64,000 nt of DNA from Prevotella sp902465605 (GCA_902465605.1 CABQNT010000001.1:186001-250000), one strand, 5' to 3'; numbered from the stretch's first letter, positions 32,539 through 42,310 are shown. Notes: generated by a model from the sequence alone, not told the origin. Numbers and translations: made by a program.

Positions 32539-33336
32539 ATGAATAAGATATTATACCTGCTTATTTCTCTTGTGGCGTTCACGTCGTGTGCGAACAGCTA
32601 TCATGTGCAAGGGTCATCCAACGTAACCGATTTGGATGGCAGGATGTTGTACCTCAAGGTGCTGCAAGATAACGATTTCAAGAACATCGACTCCAGTGAA
32701 GTGGTACACGGGCAGTTTCAGTTCGCAGGAACGTTGGATTCGGCTCGCATGGCCAACATCTTCATGGATGACAGGAGCGTGCTTACCTTCGTGTTGGAAG
32801 AGGGGGACATCAATATTAAAATCAACAACACTCAGCAGATTGTGAGCGGCACACCCTTGAATGATAAGCTGTTTAAGTTCTTCAATGAGTACAATCAGTT
32901 GAAGAGTCAGCAGGCCGAACTGGTGCATCGACATGACCAAGCCATCATGAACGGAAGCAACATGGATGTGGTTAACGCGCAGCTCAATGCTGAAGCAGAA
33001 AGTTTGAGTCAACGGGAAGACCATCTGGTTACTACCTTCGTGACAGATAATTTCGACAATGTGTTGGGGCCAGGCGTGTTCTTCATGATGACTATCGGTA
33101 ATCAATATCCCGAGCTGACCCCATGGATTGAGGACATCATGAGTAAGGCGACCAATCAATTCAAGAACGATCCGTACGTTAAAGATTACTATCAAAAGGC
33201 ACAGGAGAACGAACAAATCATGAATGGTTTGAAGGATGTGCCTGCCGCAGCCAGTCAATCGGTACCGAACGGACAGCAGCTTCCGCCTCCGGCATCACCT
33301 GCTGATTTGTCAAAACCTTCGGAAAAGACAGAGTAG
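32539..33336 (+). CDS. DUF4369 lipoprotein
   Basis: 265 aa. The signal peptide ends in the lipobox AFTSC (Cys17), and no acidic run follows it, so a periplasmic orientation is likely. Residues 22-105 match the beta-sandwich DUF4369 (DLDGRMLYLKVLQDN, DSSEVVHGQFQFAG, TFVLEEGDINIKIN), a domain often found N-terminal to thioredoxin-like folds; here only a helical region follows (115-235) and a Pro/Gln-rich tail. There is no CxxC thioredoxin motif. It lies 15 bp before pyrC, so co-transcription is likely, driven by the 66-bp repeat promoters. Role unknown. Confidence 0.85.
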   Translation: MNKILYLLISLVAFTSCANSYHVQGSSNVTDLDGRMLYLKVLQDNDFKNIDSSEVVHGQFQFAGTLDSARMANIFMDDRSVLTFVLEEGDINIKINNTQQIVSGTPLNDKLFKFFNEYNQLKSQQAELVHRHDQAIMNGSNMDVVNAQLNAEAESLSQREDHLVTTFVTDNFDNVLGPGVFFMMTIGNQYPELTPWIEDIMSKATNQFKNDPYVKDYYQKAQENEQIMNGLKDVPAAASQSVPNGQQLPPPASPADLSKPSEKTE

Positions 33337-33351
33337 AAACAAACCATAACC

Positions 33352-34677
33352 ATGACAATAGTTATATACGGTGGAACAATCGTTAATGAAGGTAGGGCTT
33401 TCGAAGGCTCTGTGCTGATTCAAGATGACCGTATCACTTCAATTATTGAAGGTAAGAAAGCTCCCTGTGGCCACTACGATAAGCAAGTAGATGCCACAGG
33501 GTGTTTCATATTACCGGGCATCATCGACGAGCATGTGCACTTTCGTGAGCCGGGATTGACGGCAAAAGCCGATATTGACAGTGAGAGCCGAGCTGCGGCT
33601 TACGGTGGTGTTACATCTTTTTTCGACATGCCTAACACGGTTCCGCAAACCACTTCAGTGGAAACTTTGCTGGCTAAACACGAGTTGGGACGGCAGCATA
33701 GCCACGTTAACTATACCTTTATCTTCGGTGCGACCAATCAGAATGCCGATCTCATTCCAACACTCAACCCCCATCAAGTGCCGGCCATCAAGTTGTTCAT
33801 GGGTGCCAGTACAGGGAATATGCTGGTAGACAGACGGGAAACCTTGGAGCAAATCTTCCGTACTTGTCCATTCCCCATCATTGCGCATTGCGAGGATTCA
33901 ACCCTCATCAACGCCAACATGCAGGCCTACAAACAGCGGTTGGGGGAGCAGGTGGACATCTCTTTGCATCCCATCATACGCAGTGAGGCAGCATGTTACA
34001 AGTCGACTGCCTTGGCAGTGGCATTGGCAAAGAAGTATGGAACACGTCTGCATGTGGCTCATCTCACCACTGCGAAGGAGCTAACGTTCTTTGGTAGCGA
34101 TGACAACATCACCGCCGAAGCCGTGATACCGCATTTGATGTTCTATGAAGATGATTATAAAACCCTGAAAAGTCTAATCAAATGCAACCCAGCCATCAAG
34201 ACAAAAGCCGACCGTGAGGCCCTAAGAAGGGCGCTCACCACAGGAGAAATCCATACCGTAGCGACCGATCACGCACCTCATTTGCTGCCTGATAAGCAAG
34301 GCGGAGCATGCACTGCCGCTTCTGGCATGCCCATGGTGCAATTCTCTTTACCCACAATGTTGGAGTTGGTAGATGCAGGCGTGCTCACTATTGAGCGGTT
34401 GGTCACGTTGATGTGTCATCATCCAGCCCTGTTGTTCGACGTGAACGAACGGGGTTTCTTGCGCAAAAATTACAAAGCCGACATCACCATCGTCAAGCCA
34501 AACACGCCTTGGACGGTGACCGAATCCGTGATTCAGAGCAAGTGTAAGTGGAGTCCAATGATGGGACACACCTATCAATGGAGGGTCATGCAGACCTTCT
34601 GCAATGGTCATCTGGTCTATGATGATGGCGTGTTTGACGAGGATTATCGGGGTGAAGCCCTGTGTTTCCGACGATAA
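33352..34677 (+). CDS. pyrC: Dihydroorotase, class I
   Basis: 441-aa zinc amidohydrolase of pyrimidine synthesis that closes carbamoyl-aspartate to dihydroorotate. Metal ligands: DEHVHFREPG (His61 and His63), the carboxylated-lysine region AIKLFMGAST, HCEDST, HVAHLTT and ATDHAPH. Length and motifs match class I (allantoinase-like) dihydroorotases common in Bacteroidota. It follows the DUF4369 gene by 15 bp and precedes the metallophosphoesterase by 53 bp. Full set of active-site residues is present. Confidence 0.96.
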   Translation: MTIVIYGGTIVNEGRAFEGSVLIQDDRITSIIEGKKAPCGHYDKQVDATGCFILPGIIDEHVHFREPGLTAKADIDSESRAAAYGGVTSFFDMPNTVPQTTSVETLLAKHELGRQHSHVNYTFIFGATNQNADLIPTLNPHQVPAIKLFMGASTGNMLVDRRETLEQIFRTCPFPIIAHCEDSTLINANMQAYKQRLGEQVDISLHPIIRSEAACYKSTALAVALAKKYGTRLHVAHLTTAKELTFFGSDDNITAEAVIPHLMFYEDDYKTLKSLIKCNPAIKTKADREALRRALTTGEIHTVATDHAPHLLPDKQGGACTAASGMPMVQFSLPTMLELVDAGVLTIERLVTLMCHHPALLFDVNERGFLRKNYKADITIVKPNTPWTVTESVIQSKCKWSPMMGHTYQWRVMQTFCNGHLVYDDGVFDEDYRGEALCFRR

Positions 34678-34730
34678 CTTTCGTCCGCAATCCACTCATT
34701 CAATAGCTTATCCGTTGCCACATCGACCCT

Positions 34731-35900
34731 ATGATTGCAAGAATATTCATCTTTCTTCTCTTTCTCATCATCCTTCCGGATGTGTATCTTGACCTGCATT
34801 ACCTGCGGAAGAAGAAAAATTACACCTGGTGGAAGCGCCTTTTATGGTGGCTTCCCGCTCTCTTGATGCTGGCTTACACCATCAAGATGGCCGTCGAACC
34901 TAACTTCATCCCCGACAATCCGGCTTGGATTGACAACTATTTGTTGCTGCTGTGCCTGCTCATCGTACCCAAAGCGATGTTTTCCATCTGTTCGGTTATC
35001 GGACTGTTCTTTTGCCGATTGCGCAAAAAACGTCGCAACTGGGGTAACTTGGTGGGGCTCGTTCTGAGTCTGATTCTCATCTATATTTTTGTTTATGGGT
35101 CTACCTTCGGCATCAGAAAACTGAATGTGAAGCATGTAGACGTCACCTTCAAGGACCTACCCGCATCGTTTGACGGCTATCGCATCGTGCATTGGTCCGA
35201 TGCGCATGTGGGGAGTTATCTGAAATCACGCCGCCCTATCTTGCAACGAGCCGTGGACAGTATTCGGGCACAGCAAGCCGACATGGTGGTTTTTACAGGC
35301 GACTTGCAGAACCTGCAACCCTCCGAACTCTATCCGTTTATCGGACTTTTCAAATCCATCAAGGCGAAAGATGGCGTTTATTCTGTTCTTGGAAACCATG
35401 ATTACAGTGGATATATCCATGCTGATGCCGCTGTCAAGGTGGCCAATGAGCGTGAAACCATTTCGCGTCAGCGACAATGTGGGTGGACAGTCTTGCTGAA
35501 CGAGAACCGTTCCATCTACAGATGGCGCGATTCCATCGTCATCGCTGGTGAGGAGAACGATGGGCTTCCACCGCATCCGATGCGTGGTGACATCCACCAA
35601 ACTTTGCGAGGTGTGGGAGATGATGCTTTCGTTGTGATGCTGCAACACGATCCATCGGCATGGCGAAGGCACATCCTGCCCGAGACGAAAGCACAGCTTA
35701 CGCTCAGCGGGCACACTCATGGTGGACAGATAAGTTTGTTTGGTATCCGGCCCTCCAAGTTCATATATCCCGAAGACTGGGGGCTTTATCGTGAGGGCAA
35801 CCGTTTCCTTTATGTGACAGCCGGACTGGGTGGGCTCGTTCCTTTCCGCTTTGGAGTGCCGGCAGAAATAGTCGTTATCACCCTGCATCGGCAGAAATAA
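34731..35900 (+). CDS. Membrane-anchored metallophosphoesterase (YkuE/YaeI-like)
   Basis: 389 aa. The first 130 residues hold four transmembrane helices with basic loops; the calcineurin-like phosphoesterase domain follows (about 140-385). The metal-site motifs are in order: HWSDAHVGSY, FTGDLQN, LGNHDYSGY, MLQHDPSAW and SGHTHGGQISLFG. Family relatives with an N-terminal membrane part (YkuE, YaeI, LpxG types) act on phospholipid-like or UDP-diacylglucosamine substrates; with plsC 18 bp downstream, an envelope lipid substrate is a reasonable inference. Confidence 0.92.
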   Translation: MIARIFIFLLFLIILPDVYLDLHYLRKKKNYTWWKRLLWWLPALLMLAYTIKMAVEPNFIPDNPAWIDNYLLLLCLLIVPKAMFSICSVIGLFFCRLRKKRRNWGNLVGLVLSLILIYIFVYGSTFGIRKLNVKHVDVTFKDLPASFDGYRIVHWSDAHVGSYLKSRRPILQRAVDSIRAQQADMVVFTGDLQNLQPSELYPFIGLFKSIKAKDGVYSVLGNHDYSGYIHADAAVKVANERETISRQRQCGWTVLLNENRSIYRWRDSIVIAGEENDGLPPHPMRGDIHQTLRGVGDDAFVVMLQHDPSAWRRHILPETKAQLTLSGHTHGGQISLFGIRPSKFIYPEDWGLYREGNRFLYVTAGLGGLVPFRFGVPAEIVVITLHRQK

Positions 35901-35918
35901 TCAGAAAAAACAGGACGT

Positions 35919-36677
35919 ATGAAATATTTGTACCGCATCTATCAATTGTTCATCGCAGCACCCATTATCGCTGTTTTCACCCTGCTCACGGCATTGGTCG
36001 TCACCATTGGGTGTACGCTTGGTAACGGTCATTTCTGGGGTTATTATCCGGGAAGATGGTGGGGGCAACTGGTCGTTCGTGTCCTGCTGTTGCCCGTGAA
36101 GGTGGAAGGACGTGAGCATCTGGAGCCGAAACGTTCTTATGTCTTCGTTAGCAATCATCAAGGGGCTTTCGACATCTTCCTGATTTATGGATTCTTAGGG
36201 CGCAATTTCAAGTGGATGATGAAGCACCAACTGCGCAAGATGCCGTTTATCGGACGCGCTTGTGCGGCGGCACACCATATTTTTGTTGACAAACGCAGTC
36301 CCAGTAAGGTCAAAGAAACCTACGACAAGGCGCGTGAAACGCTGCAAGACGGCATGTCACTCGTTGTTTTTCCAGAGGGATCGCGCACGTTCACGGGCCA
36401 CATGTCCACTTTCAAGCGGGGGGCTTTCATGCTGGCCAGCGACCTTCAACTGCCCGTTGTGCCATTGACCATCAATGGGTCTTTCAATGTTATGCCTCGC
36501 ATGCGCGACATGAAATGGGTATCTTGGCACCCTTTGCGACTGACCATTCACGAGCCTATCGCACCAAAGGCACGTGACGCTGAGCACATCAGTCAAACCA
36601 TCGACGAGAGCTATCAAGCCATCATGAGTGCTCTGGCTCCCGAATATCAGGGTTTTGTCGAGAATCCTGATCAGTAA
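35919..36677 (+). CDS. plsC: 1-acyl-sn-glycerol-3-phosphate acyltransferase
   Basis: 252-aa membrane-bound acyltransferase making phosphatidic acid from lysophosphatidate. Two N-terminal hydrophobic segments (10-35 and 45-65) precede the catalytic block NHQGAFD (H-x4-D) and the acceptor motif FPEGSRTFTG; PVVPLTINGS is the usual block IV. Size and order fit PlsC. It follows the phosphoesterase by 18 bp, so the two probably belong to one lipid-related operon with pyrC. Confidence 0.93.
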   Translation: MKYLYRIYQLFIAAPIIAVFTLLTALVVTIGCTLGNGHFWGYYPGRWWGQLVVRVLLLPVKVEGREHLEPKRSYVFVSNHQGAFDIFLIYGFLGRNFKWMMKHQLRKMPFIGRACAAAHHIFVDKRSPSKVKETYDKARETLQDGMSLVVFPEGSRTFTGHMSTFKRGAFMLASDLQLPVVPLTINGSFNVMPRMRDMKWVSWHPLRLTIHEPIAPKARDAEHISQTIDESYQAIMSALAPEYQGFVENPDQ

Positions 36678-36726
36678 ACGGCATGCGCGACAACAGCTGT
36701 CGACTGTAAAAATGCCGTGAAATGTT

Positions 36727-36822
36727 TTTGCATATCACACTAATTCCACTACCTTTGCATAAGGTAGGCATCGCCTTAGCAATTTCAAGCCAGCTTGATT
36801 GCATTTGGCTCGCACTCATTTT
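36727..36822 (+). repeat. 66-bp promoter-bearing repeat upstream of the glycosyltransferase gene
   Basis: TTTG (36727-36730), 19 bp, TACCTTTG (36750-36757): good promoter. Then GGCATCGCCTTAGCA, TTTCAAGCCAGCTTGATTG and GCATTTGGCTCGCAC follow as in the other copies; the second -7 box, expected at 36816, has decayed to CATTTTTC. Points at the gene at 36857. Confidence 0.68.
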
Positions 36823-36856
36823 TCACCACTTCTTGAACCCATAAAATAATAAAACT

Positions 36857-37609
36857 ATGAACAAAACCGACAGCATCGTCATCATTCCGACGTACAATGA
36901 GAAAGAGAACATGGAGAAAATCATCCGTGCCGTCTTCGCGTTGGATAAGTGTTTTCACATCCTGGTCATCGATGACGGCAGTCCGGACGGCACCGCAGCC
37001 ATCGTTCATAGGCTGATGCAGACCGAGTTCGCCGACCGATTGTTCATCATTGAACGGTCGGGTAAACTGGGGTTGGGCACGGCTTACATCACTGGATTCA
37101 AGTGGGCGCTGCAACATCAATACGACTATATCTTCGAGATGGATGCCGACTTCAGTCACGACCCCAACGACCTTCCGCGCCTGTATGCCGCCTGTCACGA
37201 TGAGGGCTACGACCTTTCTATCGGCTCCCGCTACGTCAGTGGCGTGAATGTGGTGAACTGGCCCATCGGAAGAGTGCTGATGAGCTACTTCGCCTCCAAG
37301 TATGTACGATTCGTGACGGGCTTCAACGTGCATGACACCACGGCCGGATTCAAGTGTTACAAGCGTCGTGTGCTTGAAACAATTCCATTAGATGAGGTGC
37401 GTTTCAAAGGCTATGGCTTCCAGATTGAGATGAAATACACTGCCTATAAGATAGGGTTCAAAATCAAAGAGGTGCCGGTGGTCTTCGTCAATCGTCGCGA
37501 GGGAACCAGCAAAATGAGTGGCGGCATCTTCGGAGAGGCCTTTTTTGGCGTGATGCGTTTGCGCTTAGACGGCTGGTTGCGCAAATATCCGCCCATGCCT
37601 AAGGATTAA
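36857..37609 (+). CDS. Polyprenol monophosphomannose synthase-like glycosyltransferase (GT2)
   Basis: 250-aa GT2 enzyme of the dolichol-phosphate-mannose synthase type. Motifs: IPTYNEKENMEK, DDGSPDGTA, GKLGLGTAYITGFKWAL, MDADFSHDPNDLP (the DxD region) and SRYVSGV. No C-terminal transmembrane helices, so it is the DPM1-like single-domain form. It would move a hexose from a nucleotide sugar to undecaprenyl-phosphate for glycan or protein glycosylation. The actual sugar is inferred from family only. Driven by the promoter-bearing repeat and not in an operon. Confidence 0.92.
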   Translation: MNKTDSIVIIPTYNEKENMEKIIRAVFALDKCFHILVIDDGSPDGTAAIVHRLMQTEFADRLFIIERSGKLGLGTAYITGFKWALQHQYDYIFEMDADFSHDPNDLPRLYAACHDEGYDLSIGSRYVSGVNVVNWPIGRVLMSYFASKYVRFVTGFNVHDTTAGFKCYKRRVLETIPLDEVRFKGYGFQIEMKYTAYKIGFKIKEVPVVFVNRREGTSKMSGGIFGEAFFGVMRLRLDGWLRKYPPMPKD

Positions 37610-37641
37610 TCTAACTCGTCAGTAGGTAACCTATTGGCTTT

Positions 37642-37751
37642 CAATTCGATGCAGGTCATGAATGAATAGCATTGACTTTGGTCACCAAAAGCATTGACTT
37701 TGCCCGTCAATCTCATTGACTTTGCGGATCAAAGTCAATGGGATTGGAAGG
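37642..37751 (+). repeat. 22-bp intergenic array E (5 units)
   Basis: Units start at 37642, 37664, 37686, 37708 and 37730, each exactly 22 bp. Cores: AATAGCATTGACTTTG, CAAAAGCATTGACTTTG, CAATCTCATTGACTTTG, CAAAGTCAATGGGATTG. The last unit is close to a reverse copy of the others, showing the dyad nature. Confidence 0.82.
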
Positions 37752-37813
37752 CGAGTGCATGGTCAATGGAAAGTAGCTGCATTTTTTTCAAATTAAATTT
37801 ACCCATCTTTTTC

Positions 37814-37845
37814 TTTGGTTGCACCGTACAAATACACTATCTTTG
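37814..37845 (+). promoter_or_regulatory. Promoter of the Fic gene
   Basis: TTTG (37814-37817), 20 bp, TATCTTTG (37838-37845), 31 bp before the start codon. Confidence 0.6.
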
Positions 37846-37876
37846 AACAGAAATAAATTCGATTAAGCAAAAGTCC

Positions 37877-38686
37877 ATGCAACCAGGAGTTTGGCAAGAG
37901 ATTGAACACTTGTACCAGAAGTTTCAGCAACTTGGTATCAGTGAAGCGGTAGACTATGAGAAGTACTACCTCTATTCGCTTATTGCCCACTCTACAGCGA
38001 TTGAGGGTTCAACACTCACCGAAGCGGAGGCGCAAATGCTTTTCGATGAGGGATTGACTGCGAAAGGCAAACCTCTGGTACATCATTTGATGAACGAAGA
38101 CCTGAAGAAGGCGTATGAGCTTGCCAAAGCGGAAGCCAAAAGTCAAGAGAGGGTGGATGCTTCGTTCTTGAAAAAGCTGAATGCGGCGTTGATGCGTACA
38201 ACAGGCAGTGTTTATCATGTGATGGGAGGCTCTTTCGATGCATCCAAAGGTGAGTTCCGCTTGTGTGGCGTTACGGCCGGTATGGGTGGGCGTTCTTATA
38301 TGAATTATCAGAAAGTGCCTGCCAAAGTGAACGAGCTTTGCGCTTTGTTGCAAGAAAAGCAGAAAACAGCGGTAACATTTCGGGCACAATACGAATTAAG
38401 TTTCAATGCTCATTATAACTTAGCAACCATTCATCCGTGGGTCGATGGCAACGGAAGAACTGCACGCCTGCTGATGAATTACATTCAGTTTTGCTACAAC
38501 CTTTTTCCAACTAAGATATTCAAGGAAGATAGAGAAGCATATATTTCTGCCTTACGGCAATCACGGGAGGAAGATGTAAATCTGCCGTTCCTATACTTTA
38601 TGGCCGGACAGTTAAAGAAATCGCTCTCATTGGAGATTGAGCGGTTCAATGCTTCGCAGAACAGCAGCTATAGCTTTCTGTTTTAA
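37877..38686 (+). CDS. Fic-family protein (putative AMPylator, autoinhibited)
   Basis: 269 aa. The catalytic Fic loop HPWVDGNGRTAR (His and both Gly/Asn/Arg positions present) indicates a working nucleotidyl- or phosphotransferase. Near the N-terminus STAIEGS matches the inhibitory helix motif S/T-x3-E-G/N, where the Glu blocks the ATP gamma-phosphate, so this is a class II (N-terminal) autoinhibited Fic protein. No winged-helix or antitoxin partner gene is adjacent, and there is no signal peptide, so its targets are probably the cell's own proteins. Has its own promoter, just after a 22-bp array. An ATG further upstream does not exist in frame after the promoter. Confidence 0.93.
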   Translation: MQPGVWQEIEHLYQKFQQLGISEAVDYEKYYLYSLIAHSTAIEGSTLTEAEAQMLFDEGLTAKGKPLVHHLMNEDLKKAYELAKAEAKSQERVDASFLKKLNAALMRTTGSVYHVMGGSFDASKGEFRLCGVTAGMGGRSYMNYQKVPAKVNELCALLQEKQKTAVTFRAQYELSFNAHYNLATIHPWVDGNGRTARLLMNYIQFCYNLFPTKIFKEDREAYISALRQSREEDVNLPFLYFMAGQLKKSLSLEIERFNASQNSSYSFLF

Positions 38687-38786
38687 CTGTTGCTCTTATC
38701 ATTGGCAACCACCGTTGTATTAACGAAGTTGCAGCTTCTGGTTAGATATAACCCATGCTTTTTTCCATTATTCCAGCATATTTCAT

Positions 38787-38794
38787 TACCTTTG
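38787..38794 (+). promoter_or_regulatory. -7 box that decides the mfd start (TACCTTTG)
   Basis: TACCTTTG ends one base before an in-frame ATG at 38796, so that ATG would lie before the transcription start. The next ATG (38814) is therefore the likely start of mfd. Confidence 0.5.
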
Positions 38795-38813
38795 TATGCT
38801 CAACGCATTTGCG

Positions 38814-41800
38814 ATGAATATACAAGACATTCAACAACTATATGGAGCGTCGCCACAGGCTGGTGCGCTTCGAAAGGCGCTGGAAGACAAGTCGGTTAAG
38901 ACCGTTTTCCTGCAAGGACTCATGGCTTCTGCCGCCCCTTTGCTGTTCGCCGGAATGGCCAAACAGCTGTCCAAAACCATTCTTTTCATTCTTCAGGATG
39001 CCGATGAGGCGGGCTATTTCTATCACGACCTGACACAGGCACTTGGCAATCAGCAGGTGCTGTATTTTCCATCGTCATACCGTAGGGCCGTGAAGTATGG
39101 GCAACGTGATGCCGCCAACGAGATATTGCGTACCGAAGTGTTGTCTAAGCTGGCGGCGGGCAAGCCTCTTTACATCGTCGCCTCACCCGAATCGCTGTGC
39201 GAACTGGTGGTGTCGAAGCAAAAACTGGACGAGGGTACTATCAAGTTGAACGTGGGACAGACGGTTGACCTCATGCAACTGAAAAAAAACTTGTTGACTT
39301 TTGGGTTCCAAGAGGTGGACTATGTGTATGAACCTGGGCAGTTTGCCGTACGCGGGAGCATAGTAGACGTCTATTCGTTCAGCAGCGAATGGCCTTTGCG
39401 AATCGACTTCTTTGGTGATGAGGTGGATACCATTCGCACCTTTGACGTGCAAGACCAACTGTCCAAGGATAAGCAGACGGCTATAGAAATCGTACCTCAA
39501 TTGGCCACTGCGGACAGTGAAAAAGTGCCGTTTCTGCACTTCTTGCCCGCCGACGCGTTGTTGGTGATGAAAGATTTCACCTACGTTCACGACACCATTG
39601 ACCGTGTCTACAACGAAGGTTTTGCATCGCAAGTGGTGCAAGAGCGCATGGAAGGGGCCACAGAGGTGGAGCAACAGGAGATTATTCGCACGCTGCGAAG
39701 AGAGCAACAACTAATCACAGCACGGCAATTCGCACACGATGTGGTTGGCTTTCAATGTATCCAGTTTGGACAGCAGCCATCCATCATGCCGCAGGCCACC
39801 ATCACCTTCAGCATTACGCCGCAACCTTTGTTTCATAAGAATTTTGACTTGTTGCGTCAAACTTTTGAAGACTATGCGCTGCAAGGGTACAGTCTATATA
39901 TCTTTGCCGAGAGTAAAAAGCAGGTAGAACGTCTTCGCGAGATATTAGGGGCCACGCCCGATGCCGCCCTCCGTGACGACAATGGTGCCCCAAGACCGTC
40001 TTCACGGCTCCAAGAGCCGCTTTCTTTGAAGGGAACGGGCGATGCTTCGCTGCATGAAGGGTTCGTGGACAACAACCTGAGGATATGCTGTTTTACCGAT
40101 CATCAGATATTCGAACGCTTTCATAAATACAACCTCAAGTCGGATAAGGCGCGCTCAGGCAAGATGGCACTCACGCTCAAAGAACTTCAGGAGATGGAGC
40201 CTGGCGACTTTATCGTGCATGTTGATTTTGGTATTGGTAAATTTGGAGGTTTGGTGAGAGTTCCTACAGGCAATACATATCAAGAGATGATTCGCATCAT
40301 CTACCAGCGAGGCGACATTGTAGATGTTTCGATACATGCGCTGTATAAAATCTCCAAGTATCGTCGCAGCGATACTGGCGAGCCGCCACGACTGTCGACA
40401 TTGGGCACGGGGGCATGGGAACGGCTCAAGGAGAAGACCAAGAAGCGCATCAAGGACATTGCGCGCGATCTCATCAAGTTGTATGCTAAGCGTCGTCATG
40501 AAAAAGGATTTTCTTTCAGTGCCGATAACTATATGCAGCATGAACTGGAAGCCAGCTTCCTGTATGAGGATACCCCAGACCAAGTGAAGGCCACGGCTGA
40601 GGTGAAGGCCGATATGGAGAAAGCGCGTCCCATGGACCGTTTGGTGTGTGGCGACGTAGGGTTTGGTAAGACCGAGGTGGCCATTCGGGCAGCGTTCAAG
40701 GCCGCTTGCGACTCCAAGCAGGTGGCGGTGTTGGTGCCAACCACGGTACTTGCGTTCCAGCATTACAAGACTTTCCAAGAGCGGTTGCGTGGTATGCCCG
40801 TGCGAGTGGATTATCTGTCGCGCGCTCGAAGTGCCAAACAGACCCGTCAGGTGTTGGAAGATTTGGCGGCAGGGCGTATTGACATCATCATTGGAACGCA
40901 CAAGTTGATTGGCAAGTCGGTGATGTGGCACGACTTAGGTTTGCTCATCATTGACGAAGAACAGAAGTTCGGCGTGTCCACAAAGGAGAAGCTTCGCAAA
41001 CTCAAGACCAACGTCGACACGCTCACCATGTCGGCAACGCCTATCCCGCGCACCCTACAATTCTCGTTGATGGGTGCCCGCGACATGAGCGTTATGCGCA
41101 CGCCGCCACCCAATCGCTATCCCATTCACACAGAGATTGGTGTTTATGGACATGAAATCATTGCTGATGCCATCAACTTTGAGATGAGTAGAAACGGGCA
41201 AGTGTATTTTGTGAACGACCGTATCTCTACGCTGCCAGAGATTGAGAAGATGATTCTAAAATATGTACCCGATTGCCGTGTGGCCATTGGGCATGGACAG
41301 ATGCCGCCCGAACAGTTGGAGAACATCCTCATAGGGTTTATGGATCACGACTATGACGTGCTGCTTTCGACGTCTATCATCGAGAATGGAATCGACATCA
41401 GCAATGCCAATACCATTATCATCAACAATGCCCATCGGGTGGGACTGTCTGACCTTCACCAGATGCGGGGGCGTGTGGGGCGAAGCAATCGCAAAGCCTT
41501 TTGCTATCTGTTGGCACCTCCTAAGTCGGTTCTCACACCCGAGGCACGCCGACGTCTCGAAGCACTTGAAACGTTCTCTGAATTAGGTAGCGGGTTCAAC
41601 ATCGCCATGCAGGACTTGGATATCCGAGGGGCAGGAAATCTCTTAGGGGCAGAACAGAGCGGTTTTATGGAAGATTTGGGGTACGAAACCTATCAGAAAA
41701 TCCTTTCACAAGCGGTTACTGAGTTGCGTAATGACGAGTTCAGCGACCTTTACGAAGAGTCTATTGCAAGTGGAGAAGTGGTGTCTGGAGCCGATTTCGT

Positions 41801-42257
41801 GGATGATTGTGCCGTGGAGAGCGATTTGGAAATGTATTTCCCCGATAATTATGTGCCGGGAAGCAGTGAGCGCATGTTGCTGTATAGGGAATTGGATAAT
41901 ATTGAAGATGATAACGAATTGACAGCATATCGGCAGCGGTTGATCGATCGTTTCGGTCCTATTCCCCACGAAGGAGAAGAACTCATGAATGTTGTTGCAT
42001 TGCGACGCGTGGGTAAACGCTTGGGATGTGAGAAGCTCATGCTGAAACAAGGCAGAATGACCATGCAGTTTGTGAGCAATCCCATGAGTGCCTATTACAA
42101 GAGCAAGGCATTTGATAATGTGCTCAACTATATCGGCAGGCACCCTCGCCGATGTGATTTGAAAGAAATAAAAGGTAGGCGCATGATGCACGTCAGTGAG
42201 GTGGAAAGTGCCAATGAAGGGTTGAGCATACTTCGTGAGATTGACGGCATGGCTTAA
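38814..42257 (+). CDS. mfd: Transcription-repair coupling factor
   Basis: 1147 aa from the ATG at 38814. Removes RNA polymerase stalled at lesions and recruits UvrA. Domain order: UvrB-homology region at the N-terminus (about 1-330), RNA-polymerase interacting (CarD-like) domain near 455-550 (PGDFIVHVDFGIGKFGG), RecG-like helicase with Walker A GDVGFGKT (613-620), the DEEQ box IDEEQKFGV and SATPIPRT, then QMRGRVGRSNRKAFCYLL, and the C-terminal TRCF domain that masks the UvrA site. Normal length. The residues about 370-405 form a variable linker that differs from E. coli. Monocistronic. Confidence 0.97.
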   Translation: MNIQDIQQLYGASPQAGALRKALEDKSVKTVFLQGLMASAAPLLFAGMAKQLSKTILFILQDADEAGYFYHDLTQALGNQQVLYFPSSYRRAVKYGQRDAANEILRTEVLSKLAAGKPLYIVASPESLCELVVSKQKLDEGTIKLNVGQTVDLMQLKKNLLTFGFQEVDYVYEPGQFAVRGSIVDVYSFSSEWPLRIDFFGDEVDTIRTFDVQDQLSKDKQTAIEIVPQLATADSEKVPFLHFLPADALLVMKDFTYVHDTIDRVYNEGFASQVVQERMEGATEVEQQEIIRTLRREQQLITARQFAHDVVGFQCIQFGQQPSIMPQATITFSITPQPLFHKNFDLLRQTFEDYALQGYSLYIFAESKKQVERLREILGATPDAALRDDNGAPRPSSRLQEPLSLKGTGDASLHEGFVDNNLRICCFTDHQIFERFHKYNLKSDKARSGKMALTLKELQEMEPGDFIVHVDFGIGKFGGLVRVPTGNTYQEMIRIIYQRGDIVDVSIHALYKISKYRRSDTGEPPRLSTLGTGAWERLKEKTKKRIKDIARDLIKLYAKRRHEKGFSFSADNYMQHELEASFLYEDTPDQVKATAEVKADMEKARPMDRLVCGDVGFGKTEVAIRAAFKAACDSKQVAVLVPTTVLAFQHYKTFQERLRGMPVRVDYLSRARSAKQTRQVLEDLAAGRIDIIIGTHKLIGKSVMWHDLGLLIIDEEQKFGVSTKEKLRKLKTNVDTLTMSATPIPRTLQFSLMGARDMSVMRTPPPNRYPIHTEIGVYGHEIIADAINFEMSRNGQVYFVNDRISTLPEIEKMILKYVPDCRVAIGHGQMPPEQLENILIGFMDHDYDVLLSTSIIENGIDISNANTIIINNAHRVGLSDLHQMRGRVGRSNRKAFCYLLAPPKSVLTPEARRRLEALETFSELGSGFNIAMQDLDIRGAGNLLGAEQSGFMEDLGYETYQKILSQAVTELRNDEFSDLYEESIASGEVVSGADFVDDCAVESDLEMYFPDNYVPGSSERMLLYRELDNIEDDNELTAYRQRLIDRFGPIPHEGEELMNVVALRRVGKRLGCEKLMLKQGRMTMQFVSNPMSAYYKSKAFDNVLNYIGRHPRRCDLKEIKGRRMMHVSEVESANEGLSILREIDGMA

Positions 42258-42310
42258 TGCTTTTGTGCTTTCACCCCTCAGTGCGCCATCCTGCCTGAAC
42301 AGGAGCTTGA

